64,000 nt of DNA from Paenibacillus lycopersici (GCF_010119935.1 NZ_CP048209.1:2041501-2105500); one strand, 5' to 3'; numbered from the stretch's first letter, positions 52,863 to 63,122 are shown. Notes: generated from the letters alone by a model not told the origin. Made by a program: numbers and translations.

Positions 52863-54155
52863 TTATCTCGGCTTCAATAGTTCGACGTCCAGGAAGTCAT
52901 GGTCTTGATTGTAGGCCGGGACGCCGTGGATGCCGACGTCGAGTCCGATCAATTCCTCGTCCCTGGAGACGCGTACGGGCATGAAGCGCTTGATCAGCAG
53001 GAATGCGAGCCACGTGAGGGCGAAGCCCCAGACGATGACGGTAACGAGGCCTGCCGCCTGTACGCCGAGCAGCCTCCAGCCGCCACCGTAGAACAGGCCG
53101 GCGTATTCCTGGCCGTACCCTTTCGTCATGGACGGAATAGCGAACAGGCCGACCGCGAGCGTGCCGAGCGAGCCGCTGACGCCGTGCACCGCGAATGCGC
53201 CGACGGGGTCGTCGATGCCTTTGCTTTCGAGCAATTCCGTGACCAGCACCATCGCGACGCCGCAGACGACGCCGATCAGCATCGCCGCGCCGTCCGAGAC
53301 GAACGAGCAGCCGGCGGTAATGCCGACAAGGCCGGCCAGGGAGCCGTTGATGACCATCGGCGGGTCGGCTTTCTTGTAGCGGAACATCGTGAACAGGATG
53401 CATCCCGCGCCGCCGGCGGCCGCGGACAGCATCGTGGTAATCGCGATATGTCCGATCGCGCTGTTCGTTGCGCTCAGCGTGCTGCCGGAATTGAAGCCGA
53501 ACCAGCCGAACCATAGAATGAAGGCGCCGACGGACGCGAGCGGCAGGTTCGAAGGAGGGACGATGTTGCTTTTGCCGTCGGGCGTGAATTTGCCGATCCG
53601 GGGGCCGATGAAGATCGCGGCCGCCAGGGCGGCGGAACCGCCGAGCGCGTGGATGACGGCGGAGCCGGCGAAGTCGATCATGCCGAGCCTGCTCAGCCAG
53701 CCGCCGGAGCCCCACACCCAGTGGCCGGCGATCGGGTAGATCAAGCCGGTCATGATGATGGCATATAAGATATACGCTTTGAAATGAATGCGCTCCGCGG
53801 CGGCGCCGGAGACGATGGAGATCACGGCAATGACGAAGGCGCACTGGAAGAGCCAGTACGTCTCGTGCGAGATATCGAGGTGGATGTGGGACAAGTCGCC
53901 CCTGAGCAGGAAGCCGGTCGTGCCGATCCAGCCGCCGGCATCTTTGCCGTACATGAGCCCGAAGCCGAGGAAGTAATAGACGAGCGCGCCGAACGTGATG
54001 TCCACGAATACCTTCATAATGATGCTGACCGCGTTCTTCTGCCTGACGAAGCCGGCCTCCAGCAAGGCGAAGCCGCCCTCCATAAGGAGGATCATGGCGG
54101 CCGTCAACACGACCCAGACGGTATTCAAGCCGATGGAGAGTGTCGCTGCATCCAT
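52863..54155 (-). CDS. amtB: Ammonium transporter (Amt family)
   Basis: 430 residues from ATG 54155 (AGGGG eight bases upstream; a TTG at 54164 is possible). Eleven membrane segments, with Amt signature GGSAALAAAIFIGPRIGK region, FILWFGWFGFNSGST and AVHGVSGSLGTLAVGLFA; the paired pore histidines lie in VIHALGGSAA and AVHGVSGSLG. Conducts ammonium/ammonia. No glnK gene is adjacent. The upstream region has imperfect TGT...ACA dyads of the GlnR/TnrA kind. Confidence 0.93.
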   Translation of the reverse strand: MDAATLSIGLNTVWVVLTAAMILLMEGGFALLEAGFVRQKNAVSIIMKVFVDITFGALVYYFLGFGLMYGKDAGGWIGTTGFLLRGDLSHIHLDISHETYWLFQCAFVIAVISIVSGAAAERIHFKAYILYAIIMTGLIYPIAGHWVWGSGGWLSRLGMIDFAGSAVIHALGGSAALAAAIFIGPRIGKFTPDGKSNIVPPSNLPLASVGAFILWFGWFGFNSGSTLSATNSAIGHIAITTMLSAAAGGAGCILFTMFRYKKADPPMVINGSLAGLVGITAGCSFVSDGAAMLIGVVCGVAMVLVTELLESKGIDDPVGAFAVHGVSGSLGTLAVGLFAIPSMTKGYGQEYAGLFYGGGWRLLGVQAAGLVTVIVWGFALTWLAFLLIKRFMPVRVSRDEELIGLDVGIHGVPAYNQDHDFLDVELLKPR

Positions 54156-54471
54156 TGTTACCAACCCCTGACTTTTTTCATGTAAGGTTTTATGTCCTAT
54201 TTACAGTTTGAGACTCATTATATAAGCGATATGTTTTTCGTGTCAATGAATTGGTACATAAGATGTCACTTATTTGTGAAAATTGTCAGCTAAAGCTTCC
54301 GATTTCATGCGAATCCGCCTGAATGAGGCGGCGGCCGGATGTGAGGTTTGTCCTCCGGCTCCGTCTCGAGACCGAGCCGGGTTCAATCGGCAGACCCTTT
54401 TGATCCGCTTGCGTCTTCGGGTATACTTGGCGTACAAACCTTGCATTATTATTCGGGAGCTGGTGGCGTCA
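54156..54471. promoter_or_regulatory. Divergent control region amtB / liaF-like
   Basis: AT-rich towards amtB, with TGTAAGGTTTTATG...TTTACA, TGTCAATGAATTGGTACA and TGTCACTTATTTGTGA segments that partly resemble GlnR/TnrA sites (TGTNA-N7-TNACA) but match none exactly. Towards liaF, TTGCGT-N18-TACAAA (about 54410-54439) is a possible promoter. Confidence 0.35.
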
Positions 54472-55653
54472 ATGAACGGGAATTTTATCAATCGCTTAAT
54501 GTGGGGCCTTTTCATTATTGTCGTAGGCGTCGGTCTTCTATTAAGGCAGGGCGGGTACGTGTATTTCGATATCGGCACCGTCGTCTCCGTCTTCTGGCCG
54601 GTCATGCTCCTCTTCCTGGGGCTGCAGGGCATGCTGCAGCGGATGGCGTACGGCCGAGGGAACGCGTTCGGGTCGGGCGTGCTCATCGTTATCGGCTTCT
54701 TGTTTCTCGGCCGCAACCTGAATTTGTTCGACTGGTCGGTGGGCGACGTATTGAAGTTCGCCGCGCCGCTCGTCCTCATTATTTTCGGCCTATCGATGAT
54801 CTTCAAACCGAAAACGCGGCATAACGCCGAAGAGAAGCGGGACGACGACTGGAAGGCGTACACATACGGGCCGACCGATCAGCCGGTTCCGCCGGCGCCT
54901 CCGCTGCATCCTGATCCAACCCGGCCGCCGTCCGAAGACGATTCCCATCAGGAATCAGCTGCTCCGCAGGCCGACTCCCGTACAGACGGGGTGAGCGGAT
55001 CCCAAGGGCCGCGGATGCCGGGGCCGGATCAAACGTACGAACAGCGGCAAGGACAACCCGGCGCCTACGGGCAGCCCGGCAATCCGTACGGCGATTTCGG
55101 TAACCGCATGGGCAAGTACGCCGAGCATATGCAGCGGCGCCATGCCGACCGCTGGGAGAAGCACGCCCATCGCGCTGCCAAGATACGCGAGCGGATCGAG
55201 CGCCGGAACTTCAAGCATGATCATCGGCACCATCATCGCAACGACCGGGTGGAATGGTGGAACCATGACCCGAACGTGCAGACGCGTTCCGGCTTCATCG
55301 GCGACGTCTACCTCGGGCACGATTACTGGGAGCTCAAGCCGATGAACATTTCCCATTTCGTCGGGGATACGGTATTGGACCTGACGAAGGCGCAAATCTC
55401 GGACGGCGAGACGGTGATCAACATTTCATCCTTCGTCGGCGACGTGAAGGTGTACTTGCCGAACGATTACGAAATCGGCGTCCATGTCATATCGAGCGCG
55501 TTCGTGGGCGACGTGGCGGTGCTGGAGCGCAAGGAAGGCGGCATCTTCAAGAACGTGGACGTCGTATCGCCTTCGTTTCAAGACACGGTCAAAAAAATAC
55601 GGCTGCACGTGAGTACGTTCATCGGCGATGTGCGGGTCACGAAAGTAGGCTGA
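54472..55653 (+). CDS. LiaF-like membrane protein with a long linker
   Basis: 393 residues from ATG 54472. Three or four N-terminal membrane helices (about 8-112, including GLFIIVVGVGLLLRQGG and FWPVMLLFLGLQGM) and a C-terminal DUF2154/LiaF beta-helix (about 270-393: SGFIGDVYLG, ISHFVGDTVLDLTKA, ISSFVGDVKVYLP, STFIGDVRV). LiaF inhibits the LiaS kinase until the envelope is stressed. B. subtilis LiaF has 241 residues; here residues about 115-265 are an added Pro/Gln-rich linker ending in a basic His-rich helix (HRAAKIRERIERRN, then HHH). It precedes the LiaS- and LiaR-like genes. Confidence 0.88.
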   Translation: MNGNFINRLMWGLFIIVVGVGLLLRQGGYVYFDIGTVVSVFWPVMLLFLGLQGMLQRMAYGRGNAFGSGVLIVIGFLFLGRNLNLFDWSVGDVLKFAAPLVLIIFGLSMIFKPKTRHNAEEKRDDDWKAYTYGPTDQPVPPAPPLHPDPTRPPSEDDSHQESAAPQADSRTDGVSGSQGPRMPGPDQTYEQRQGQPGAYGQPGNPYGDFGNRMGKYAEHMQRRHADRWEKHAHRAAKIRERIERRNFKHDHRHHHRNDRVEWWNHDPNVQTRSGFIGDVYLGHDYWELKPMNISHFVGDTVLDLTKAQISDGETVINISSFVGDVKVYLPNDYEIGVHVISSAFVGDVAVLERKEGGIFKNVDVVSPSFQDTVKKIRLHVSTFIGDVRVTKVG

Positions 55654-55660
55654 TTCGCGT

Positions 55661-56707
55661 ATGATGGTCCGTTTGTTTCGAAACAGCAAATGGGATATGA
55701 TCCTGCTCTTCGTGGCCTCCTCCGCCGTGTCCGTGCTCATCTGGCAGCTGGGCTGCGAACTGCTGCCGGAGAATATGCTGCGCGACGACTGGTGGCTGGG
55801 CATCGCGGTGCTCTTCCTGCTGATCAGCGCGGGCTTCGGTTATTGGGCCGCCAAGCGGATTCAGCGTCAGATCGACATGATGGTCATCGGCTTGAAGCAG
55901 GCCGCGCACGGCAATTACGGGACGCGGCTGCCGGAAGAAGGCACCTTCACGCCGGCGTTCCGGGAGTTCAACGACATGCTCGAATCGCTGGACGAGCGGA
56001 CGCGATGGATTCAGCGTTCCGGCGAGGAGCAGGTCATGCGCGAATCGGCTTCCAACGAAGCGGCCGTGCTCGAGGAGCGGCGCCGCCTGGCGCGCGATCT
56101 GCATGACACCGTCAGCCAGCAATTGTTCGCCATCCATATGTCCGCCTCGTCGCTGCCGAAGCTGCTGGAGCTCAATCCGGATCGCGCGAGCGACGTCATG
56201 GATCAGCTCATCACCATGTCTTCGATGGCGCAGAAGCAGATGCGGGGCTTCATCGCCCAGCTTCGGCCCATGGAGCTGGAAGGCCGGTCGCTGCAGGAGG
56301 CGCTGGACAAATGGTTTCCGGACTATTGCCGGCAGAACGGCCTGCAGGGCGTCATGGAATGGCGCGTGAAGGAGAAGCTCTCGGAAGCGAAGGAGCATCA
56401 GCTGTTCCTCATTATCCAAGAGGCGATGGCCAACATCGTCAAGCATGCCGGCGCGGAAACCGCCTTGCTTACCGTCGCCGAGACGGAACGGCAAATCGTC
56501 ATGACGCTGCAGGACGACGGGGCCGGGTTCCGGGCGGATCAGGTGAAGCGCGGCTCCTACGGTTTGTCCACGATGCGCGAGCGGGCGGGCAAGCTTGGCG
56601 GCGACGCCTCGATCATCAGCAAGCCGGGCAGCGGAACGAGGGTCAGGGTGACCCTGCCGAACTATGTGAACAATAAAGGAGCCGAGCATAACGATGAACG
56701 CGAATAA
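55661..56707 (+). CDS. LiaS-like sensor histidine kinase
   Basis: 348 residues. Two membrane helices (about 12-30 and 45-63) flank a very short extracellular loop, an intramembrane-sensing layout. HAMP-like segment, HisKA_3 box RLARDLHDTVSQQLFAIHMS with H148, and HATPase_c (AMANIVKHAG, DDGAGF, GLSTMRERAGKLGG). It phosphorylates the LiaR-like regulator; LiaF restrains it. Starts seven bases after liaF and overlaps liaR by 14 bases. Confidence 0.9.
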   Translation: MMVRLFRNSKWDMILLFVASSAVSVLIWQLGCELLPENMLRDDWWLGIAVLFLLISAGFGYWAAKRIQRQIDMMVIGLKQAAHGNYGTRLPEEGTFTPAFREFNDMLESLDERTRWIQRSGEEQVMRESASNEAAVLEERRRLARDLHDTVSQQLFAIHMSASSLPKLLELNPDRASDVMDQLITMSSMAQKQMRGFIAQLRPMELEGRSLQEALDKWFPDYCRQNGLQGVMEWRVKEKLSEAKEHQLFLIIQEAMANIVKHAGAETALLTVAETERQIVMTLQDDGAGFRADQVKRGSYGLSTMRERAGKLGGDASIISKPGSGTRVRVTLPNYVNNKGAEHNDERE

Positions 56708-57359
56708 CGGATGGAAAATCATGATTGTCGACGACCATGACATGGTGCGGGCCGGGCTGCGCACGTACTTGATGCTTGACCCGAAATTCGAGGTCATCGC
56801 CGAGGCGGCGAACGGCAAGGAAGCGATCGATCAGCTTCGGGCGGGCATCGCGGGCGGCCTGCCGCAGCTGGTGCTCATGGATCTGATGATGCCGGTCATG
56901 GACGGCGTGGAAGCGACGCGCGTCATGATGAAGGAATTTCCGTCGCTGAAGATCGTCATGCTGACGAGCTTCCTGGAGGACGAGAAGGTCGTCGCCGCCG
57001 TCGAGGCCGGCGCGGTCAGCTACGTGCTGAAGACCGTCTCCGCGGAGGAATTGATCTACGCGCTGAACGGCGCGGCCAAAGGCATGCCGGTCATGACGCA
57101 CGACGTATCCCAGGCGCTGACGCGAGGGCTGAGGCAGCGCAGCGCGCAAGGCGAAGACGAAGGCCTGACGGAGCGGGAGAAGGAAGTGCTGCTGCTGATC
57201 GCCGAAGGCATGTCGAACAAGGAGATCGCCGACGAGCTTCATATCAGCATCAAGACGGTCAAGACGCATGTCAGCAACCTGCTGATGAAATGCGAGCTGG
57301 AGGACCGTACGCAGCTGGCCGTGTACGCCCACCGCAAAGGATGGGTAAAGACGGGATAA
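56694..57359 (+). CDS. LiaR-like response regulator (NarL/LuxR family)
   Basis: 221 residues. Receiver domain with D13/D14, phospho-acceptor D63 (LMDLMMPVMDG) and the switch Thr and Lys; C-terminal LuxR-type HTH LTEREKEVLLLIAEGMSNKEIADELHISIKTVKTHVSNLLMK. ATG 56694 lies within the end of liaS, behind AAAGGAG. The liaIH target operon is not in the window. Confidence 0.92.
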   Translation: MNANNGWKIMIVDDHDMVRAGLRTYLMLDPKFEVIAEAANGKEAIDQLRAGIAGGLPQLVLMDLMMPVMDGVEATRVMMKEFPSLKIVMLTSFLEDEKVVAAVEAGAVSYVLKTVSAEELIYALNGAAKGMPVMTHDVSQALTRGLRQRSAQGEDEGLTEREKEVLLLIAEGMSNKEIADELHISIKTVKTHVSNLLMKCELEDRTQLAVYAHRKGWVKTG

Positions 57360-57466
57360 TTGTCAGCCGCGCCGGGTATCTTAACGGTATGATTTCACCG
57401 GAATGAAGCGCGCCGCCCCCCAGGGAGGCGGCCGGTTCACCTTGGACCCAAAGGAGAATGCCGTTT

Positions 57467-57880
57467 ATGATCCCCCTTGAATCGAAGCTGGAAGCAAGCG
57501 AGAAGGAATTTACGGAAGTGAGGAGCATGCTGGAGGAGCATCAATTCTCCCTCGGCGGGAGCTGGGATTACGATCACGGCTTCTTCGACCGGTCGCTGGA
57601 CGAGGCGCATCTGGTCTGGCTGCGCATGCCGTTCGCGGTCATCAACGGCGCCATCGACGACGAGTCGCAGGATCTGGACGCGAAGATCCGGCTCGGCAAG
57701 CCGTTCGTGCTGAAGCATGTGTACAACGAAGGGCTCGATAAAGAAGCGCACGCAAATACGATGGGCGGCCTGATGAACCAGTTCCAGGAGCCGCTTGACC
57801 CGGACGATAAGGTGGAAGACAAATGGGTGAAGCAGGCGAAAGACGTGCTCGCGGAAGTAGAGGGGCGGTTGCTTCACTAG
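57467..57880 (+). CDS. YugN-like family protein
   Basis: 137 residues from ATG 57467, nine bases after AAAGGAGA; an ATG at 57458 is too close to that site. The sequence (MIPLESKLEASEKEFTEVRSMLEEHQFSLGGSWDYDHGFFDRSLD..., YLRMPF-like VWLRMPFAVING) matches the YugN family of Bacillus, cytosolic and of unknown function. A terminator follows; it may be read through from liaR. Confidence 0.8.
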   Translation: MIPLESKLEASEKEFTEVRSMLEEHQFSLGGSWDYDHGFFDRSLDEAHLVWLRMPFAVINGAIDDESQDLDAKIRLGKPFVLKHVYNEGLDKEAHANTMGGLMNQFQEPLDPDDKVEDKWVKQAKDVLAEVEGRLLH

Positions 57881-57904
57881 CCGGGATGCTAGAATGAATA
57901 CGAA

Positions 57905-57944
57905 GCCGGGCTTGGCCGCTTTTATGCGCCCGCCCGGTTTTTTT
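57905..57944 (+). terminator. Terminator of the yugN-like gene
   Basis: GCCGGGC pairs with GCCCGG, followed by seven T. Confidence 0.82.
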
Positions 57945-58063
57945 ATTTGGCATTATAACAATTTTAAGTTTGATTTAAGGTAGATTGTGCATGATATAAA
58001 CATAGAACGGCAACACGCCATTGGTAAGCAGCGAAACATGGGATACTTGAGGAGGAATAGAAG

Positions 58064-59662
58064 ATGGACGATCAGAACAAGAAGAACGACTTCGACGATT
58101 TTTTCAAACCGCGCAGCGAGCATGACGTGGAGAACGGCGAGTCTTCCAATAGAACGCACGAAGCTAAGCCCGAAGAGGGAACGGAGAAGGCCTCCTACTA
58201 TTATTCGTACGGACCGTTCAAGCCGGGTTCGGATGACGCGGCGCATCGCGACGAGTACGACGGCCGCGGCGCATCGGAACCGTTCCAGCCGGACGCTTCG
58301 CTGCAAGGCGGGCATAATCCGGTCGAAGTAACACCGCCGGCGCAGCCTAGGCCGTTCGCGCCGGCGCAGTCGGCGCGCAGCGGATGGCAGACGGGCGAGA
58401 AGCGCCGCTCGCCGTTCAAAGCGATGTTCGCCTCGTTCCTGGTCGGCGTCGTCGCGGTCGGATCATTGATGTACGTCTCCGACAGACAGAACTGGTTCAC
58501 TTCGGAGCCGGCGGCCGTTCAGCAGTCCGGCGAGGCATCGGCAGTGGTCGGCAGCGCGGGCGACAGCGGCAGCATCTCCACGGCGGCCGACGTCGTACGG
58601 CCGAACAACATCGCGCAGCTGTTCGCGAACGCAAGCCCGGCCGTCGTGAAGATCGAGACGTTCACGAAGCAGCAGGCCCGCAGCCAGCAAGGCAGCATGG
58701 ATGACTTCTTCAGCCAATTCTTCGGCGACGGCTACGGCGACCAAGGCCAGAGCCCGCAGAAAAAGCAGGATGACAGTCAAAGCGACAGCGGCCAGCTGAC
58801 GCCGGAAGGGATCGGCACCGGATTCTTCTTCGACTCGAGCGGCTACATCCTGACGAACCAGCACGTCGTGGCCGACGCCGACGAAATTCAAGTTACGGTG
58901 CAGGGCTACAGCAAGCCGTTCGTGGCGAAGAAGCTCGGCTCCGACTACAACCTGGATCTTGCCGTTCTGAAGGTCGAGAACACGAAGGCGTTCCCGACGC
59001 TGAAGATCGGCAGCTCGGATAAGATCAACATCGGCGACTGGGTCGTCGCGATCGGCAATCCGTACGGCTTCGATCATACGGTAACCGTCGGCGTATTGAG
59101 CGCCAAAGAGCGTCCGATCTCGATTCCGGATACCGAAGGCACGCGCGAGTATCAGCATTTGCTGCAGACGGACGCTTCCATTAACCCGGGCAACTCCGGC
59201 GGACCGCTGCTCAACCTGAACGGCGAAGTCGTCGGCATCAATACGGCGGTCAGCTCGCAGGCGCAAGGCATCGGCTTCGCGATTCCGACCAGCACGATTA
59301 CCGAAGTGCTCGACAACTTGAAATCGAACAAGGAAATCCCGAAAGCGCCGGTACCGTTCATCGGAGCGACGCTCGCGGAGATTACCGAACCGCTTGCCAA
59401 GGAGCTCGGCCTGAGCAGCACGGACGGCTCCGTCGTATCCGATATCATGTACAAATCGCCGGCTTACATGGCGGATCTGCGCCAGTACGACGTCATTACG
59501 GGACTGGACGGCACGAAATATAACCGCGAGGATCTCATTGCGGCCATTCAGAAGAAGAAAGTCGGCGACGTCGCCACGCTGAACATTATCCGCAACGGCC
59601 AGAAGATGGACCTGAAGGTGACGATCGGCAACAAGAACGATTTCGCGACGCAGGGGCAATAA
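58064..59662 (+). CDS. htrA: HtrA/DegP-like membrane-anchored serine protease
   Basis: 532 residues. An acidic, low-complexity cytosolic part (1-115), one membrane helix (about 119-137) and an outer trypsin-like domain. Catalytic triad H267 (LTNQHVV), D298 (YNLDLAVLK) and S378 (NPGNSGGPL), then one PDZ domain (about 435-522). It degrades or refolds misfolded exported proteins. It lies upstream of a two-component pair, an arrangement reminiscent of htrA-cssRS in Bacillus, although the regulators have their own terminator-separated unit. AGGAGG precedes the ATG. Confidence 0.93.
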   Translation: MDDQNKKNDFDDFFKPRSEHDVENGESSNRTHEAKPEEGTEKASYYYSYGPFKPGSDDAAHRDEYDGRGASEPFQPDASLQGGHNPVEVTPPAQPRPFAPAQSARSGWQTGEKRRSPFKAMFASFLVGVVAVGSLMYVSDRQNWFTSEPAAVQQSGEASAVVGSAGDSGSISTAADVVRPNNIAQLFANASPAVVKIETFTKQQARSQQGSMDDFFSQFFGDGYGDQGQSPQKKQDDSQSDSGQLTPEGIGTGFFFDSSGYILTNQHVVADADEIQVTVQGYSKPFVAKKLGSDYNLDLAVLKVENTKAFPTLKIGSSDKINIGDWVVAIGNPYGFDHTVTVGVLSAKERPISIPDTEGTREYQHLLQTDASINPGNSGGPLLNLNGEVVGINTAVSSQAQGIGFAIPTSTITEVLDNLKSNKEIPKAPVPFIGATLAEITEPLAKELGLSSTDGSVVSDIMYKSPAYMADLRQYDVITGLDGTKYNREDLIAAIQKKKVGDVATLNIIRNGQKMDLKVTIGNKNDFATQGQ

Positions 59663-59684
59663 CGGAACGGGCGATTTCGTACCC

Positions 59685-59727
59685 AAGGGGCGCAAGCAGT
59701 CTTGACGGCTGATCTTGCGCCCCCTTT
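59685..59727 (+). terminator. htrA terminator
   Basis: AAGGGGCGCAAG pairs with CTTGCGCCCCCTTT over 12 bases. Confidence 0.78.
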
Positions 59728-59904
59728 GTTTGGCCGCAAAGCCTTGTACGCGTTTCGCGCTTCGCGTGCTGCGCAATGGAATCGAGTGAAGGGGCGGAGC
59801 GAAGATCGGGATGGAACATTTGCGCGATAGGGACCGAATTACGCTATAATGAAGGAAGATTTCATAACGAACGAATTTAGTCGGATGACATTGGGGGAAA
59901 ACAT

Positions 59905-60597
59905 ATGAGGCCGCATATACTGGTAGTGGACGACGACGAGAAAATCACTTCTTTGCTGAGGCGCAGCCTGGCATTCGAAGGGTATGAGGTAGCAACCGCG
60001 AACAACGGTCTCGAAGGCTTGAAGCAAATGCTCTCGAGCGATCCGAATTTGCTTATTCTGGACGTGATGATGCCGCAGGTCGACGGCTGGGAAGTGTGCC
60101 GGCGCGTACGCGAGGGCGGCAGCTCGGTGCCGATACTGATGCTTACCGCGAAGGACGACATTCAAGACCGCGTGCGGGGGCTCGATCTCGGGGCGGACGA
60201 TTACTTGGTGAAGCCGTTCGCGCTGGAGGAGCTGCTTGCCCGCGTCAGGGCGCTGCTTCGCCGGAAGCCGGATAAGCTGGAGGAGAGCTCGAGCCGCCTG
60301 CAGTTCGAGGACCTGACGCTCGATCTCGATTCCAGAGAGGCGATCCGCAGCGGGCGCCGCATCGATCTGACGGCCAAGGAATTCGACCTGCTGCAGCTGC
60401 TGATGCAGAACCCCCGCCGGGTGCTGACGCGCGATGCGATCATGGACAAAATCTGGGGCTTCGATTACAGCGGGGAGTCCAACGTGCTTGAAGTGTACAT
60501 CGCCATGCTCCGCCAGAAGACGGAAGACGGCGGCGGCTCGCGGCTGATTCAGACCGTGCGCGGAACGGGCTACGTCCTCCGGGGCGAAGGGGGCTGA
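59905..60597 (+). CDS. OmpR/PhoB family response regulator
   Basis: 230 residues. Receiver: DDDEK (9-13), phospho-acceptor D53 (LLILDVMMPQVDGW), LTAKDD with switch Thr/Lys; winged-helix DNA-binding domain (about 130-228, RRIDLTAKEFDLLQLLMQNPRRV, VLEVYIAMLRQKTE, IQTVRGTGYVLRG). Works with the kinase seven bases downstream. A TATAAT at 59845-59850 marks its own promoter. Neighbouring htrA suggests a secretion-stress role, by analogy with CssR only. Confidence 0.92.
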   Translation: MRPHILVVDDDEKITSLLRRSLAFEGYEVATANNGLEGLKQMLSSDPNLLILDVMMPQVDGWEVCRRVREGGSSVPILMLTAKDDIQDRVRGLDLGADDYLVKPFALEELLARVRALLRRKPDKLEESSSRLQFEDLTLDLDSREAIRSGRRIDLTAKEFDLLQLLMQNPRRVLTRDAIMDKIWGFDYSGESNVLEVYIAMLRQKTEDGGGSRLIQTVRGTGYVLRGEGG

Positions 60598-60603
60598 CGC
60601 GCC

Positions 60604-62094
60604 ATGTCGATCCGGCTCCGTCTGACGCTTTGGTATTCCGTCATTCTGGCGGTTACGCTCGTCGTATTCGGCATTGCGTTCTACTACTTCGTCAATTACA
60701 ACACCTATCACGTGATGAAAGGGAAAATCGCCGCCCAAGCGAACGCCATCAATATTACGTCTTCGCTGGATTCGTTCGATAATATCCTGATCGCGCCGCA
60801 GTCGCTGCTCGGCGACGAAGAGCTCTATATTCAAGTGACGAATTACAAGCGCGGGGTCTACCAGCAGACGTCGAATTTGAAGCGGCTGGACGCCAAATTC
60901 GAGCAGCCCGATCCGAAGACGGTATCGGAAGACGACGAAGGCTTCAAGCATGTCACGCTTGGCGGCCAATATCCGTTTGTCGTGTACCAGCATCTGTTGA
61001 AGCAAGGGAACGAAGTGTTCGGCTTGCTGCAGGTCGGCGCGTATTCAGGGACGGAAGACCGCTATATGAGCGAGCTTCGCACGACGCTGATCTTCTCCTT
61101 GATCGTCGTCGTGCTGATCGCCTTCACGATCAGCCTTGTGCTGGCGCGCCAGGCGCTGCGGCCGATCGAGAACGTGATTCAAGCGAGCAACAGCATTCAG
61201 AACGGCTCCGATCTCAGCATGCGCATTCCGAGAATCGGGCCCAACGACGAGCTCGGCCGGCTGACCGATACGCTGAACGGCATGCTCGGGCGAATCGAGA
61301 CGACCTATAACGAGCTTGACGAGGCCTATAAAGCGCAGCGCCGCTTCGTATCGGACGCATCCCACGAGCTGCGCACGCCGCTCACGACGATCCGCGGCAA
61401 CATCGAGCTGCTGGAGCGCATGTGGCCGCCGGCGCTTGAAGCGGGTCCCGGCGAGGCCGCCGGCGCGGAGGACGATGCGATGCCGGGCGTAGACGCCCGG
61501 CGGATGACGATGACGCGGGAAGCGATGCATGACATTGCGGGCGAGGCGAAGCGGATGTCCAACCTCGTCAACGACCTGCTTGCCCTTGCCCGGGCGGACG
61601 CCGGCTACGAGATGGAGAAGACGGTTCAGCCGCTGCTGCCGCTTGTCGAGGACGTTGCGCGCAGGGCGCAGCTGCTTCCTCGAAACGCGGATTGGAAAAT
61701 CGGGAACCTAAGTGCCATCGATAACGTAGAAGTATATGCACACGCTGATTTTTTGCGTCAGCTGCTGTTCATCTTCGTGGAAAATGCGTTCAAGTATACG
61801 CCGAGCGGGCATGTCGAGCTGCGCGCGACCCGATCGCGGGATCAGGCCGGCATCGTCATCAAGGATACGGGCATCGGCATGAGCAACGAGGAAGTGCCGC
61901 ATATCTTCGAGCGCTTCTACAGGGCCGACGAATCCAGAGGCGAGACGAGCGGAACGGGACTCGGATTGTCGATCGCGAAATGGATCATCGACGAGCATGG
62001 CGGCTCCGTCGAGGTATCGACGCGCGAAGGGGCGGGCACGACGTTCACCGTATGGCTTCCGATTGCTTTCCACGGCACATTGAATGAAGTATAA
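60604..62094 (+). CDS. Two-component sensor histidine kinase
   Basis: 496 residues. Membrane helices about 8-30 and 161-181 enclose an outer sensor domain of about 130 residues; HAMP follows (about 182-235), then HisKA with H254 ([13 protein letters not shown]) and HATPase_c ([45 protein letters not shown]). Residues about 275-298 (Ala/Gly/Glu/Asp-rich) are an insertion in the turn between the two helices of the phospho-acceptor domain, an unusual place. Kinase for the preceding regulator. Confidence 0.92.
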   Translation: MSIRLRLTLWYSVILAVTLVVFGIAFYYFVNYNTYHVMKGKIAAQANAINITSSLDSFDNILIAPQSLLGDEELYIQVTNYKRGVYQQTSNLKRLDAKFEQPDPKTVSEDDEGFKHVTLGGQYPFVVYQHLLKQGNEVFGLLQVGAYSGTEDRYMSELRTTLIFSLIVVVLIAFTISLVLARQALRPIENVIQASNSIQNGSDLSMRIPRIGPNDELGRLTDTLNGMLGRIETTYNELDEAYKAQRRFVSDASHELRTPLTTIRGNIELLERMWPPALEAGPGEAAGAEDDAMPGVDARRMTMTREAMHDIAGEAKRMSNLVNDLLALARADAGYEMEKTVQPLLPLVEDVARRAQLLPRNADWKIGNLSAIDNVEVYAHADFLRQLLFIFVENAFKYTPSGHVELRATRSRDQAGIVIKDTGIGMSNEEVPHIFERFYRADESRGETSGTGLGLSIAKWIIDEHGGSVEVSTREGAGTTFTVWLPIAFHGTLNEV

Positions 62095-62162
62095 TAGAAG
62101 AACTGGGCTTAGGGCCCTGCCAAACGGATAAGGCAAGCAGGAAAGCAGGTGCAAGTTTCACA

Positions 62163-63122
62163 ATGGAAATCGTAAAAATATCGCCGCGCGGCTACTGCTA
62201 CGGCGTCGTCGATGCCATGGTTCTGGCGTTGCAAACGGCTCGCAATTTGGATTTGCCGCGGCCGATCTATATTCTGGGCATGATTGTTCATAATAGTCAT
62301 GTAACGGAAGCGTTCAAGCAGGAAGGCGTCATTACGCTGGACGGCGAGAACCGCCTGGAGATTCTCGAGCAGATTACGAGCGGCACCGTTATATTCACGG
62401 CACACGGGGTCTCTCCGGAAGTCCGCAGACGCGCGAAGGAGCGGGGGCTCACCGTCGTGGACGCGACTTGTCCCGACGTCACGAAGACGCATGACCTCAT
62501 CCGCGAGAAGACGGCAGAAGGATACGAGGTCGTCTATATCGGCAAGAAGGGGCATCCGGAGCCGGAAGGCGCGATCGGAATCGCCCCCGAGCACGTGCAT
62601 CTCGTCGAGCGGGAAGCGGATATCGAAGCGCTCGACATTCCGTCCGACCGGATCATTATCACCAATCAGACGACGATGTCGCAGTGGGACATCCGCCTTC
62701 TGATCAGCAAGCTGCTGGCGACATTCCCTTCGGCCGAAATTCATAACGAGATCTGCCTGGCGACGCAGGTGCGGCAGGAAGCGGTCGCCGAGCAGGCGAA
62801 GGAAGCGGAATTGTGCATCGTCGTCGGCGATCCGCGCAGCAACAACTCCAACCGTCTGGCGCAGGTGTCCGAGGAAATCGCCGGCGTGCCCGCTTACCGG
62901 GTATCGGATGTCTCGGAGATCGACCGCGCGTGGCTGATCGGCAAGAAGCGGGTAGCCGTCACGTCCGGCGCCTCCACGCCGACGCCGCTGACGAAGGAAG
63001 TTATCGGCTATTTGGAGCAGTATGACGATGAGAACCCCGAAACCTGGGCCATTCGGCGCACGGTCAATATGGAGAAGTTGCTTCCGGCTATACGCGTGAA
63101 GTCCGTTAGTACGGATGCTTGA
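62163..63122 (+). CDS. ispH: 4-hydroxy-3-methylbut-2-enyl diphosphate reductase
   Basis: 319 residues. The three cluster cysteines are C12 (GYCYGV), C103 (DATCPDV) and C198 (NEICLATQ); H43, H81 and the GHPEPEG motif (130-136) complete the active site. Catalyses the last MEP-pathway step, giving IPP and DMAPP for undecaprenol and menaquinone side chains. Monocistronic or coupled to the DUF2062 gene 31 bases downstream. Confidence 0.95.
   Translation: MEIVKISPRGYCYGVVDAMVLALQTARNLDLPRPIYILGMIVHNSHVTEAFKQEGVITLDGENRLEILEQITSGTVIFTAHGVSPEVRRRAKERGLTVVDATCPDVTKTHDLIREKTAEGYEVVYIGKKGHPEPEGAIGIAPEHVHLVEREADIEALDIPSDRIIITNQTTMSQWDIRLLISKLLATFPSAEIHNEICLATQVRQEAVAEQAKEAELCIVVGDPRSNNSNRLAQVSEEIAGVPAYRVSDVSEIDRAWLIGKKRVAVTSGASTPTPLTKEVIGYLEQYDDENPETWAIRRTVNMEKLLPAIRVKSVSTDA

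Noticed and set aside
54283..54471. 63-codon N-terminal extension of the LiaF-like protein
   Set aside because: Contains a promoter-like region, has no ribosome site, and the LiaF membrane part starts at ATG 54472.
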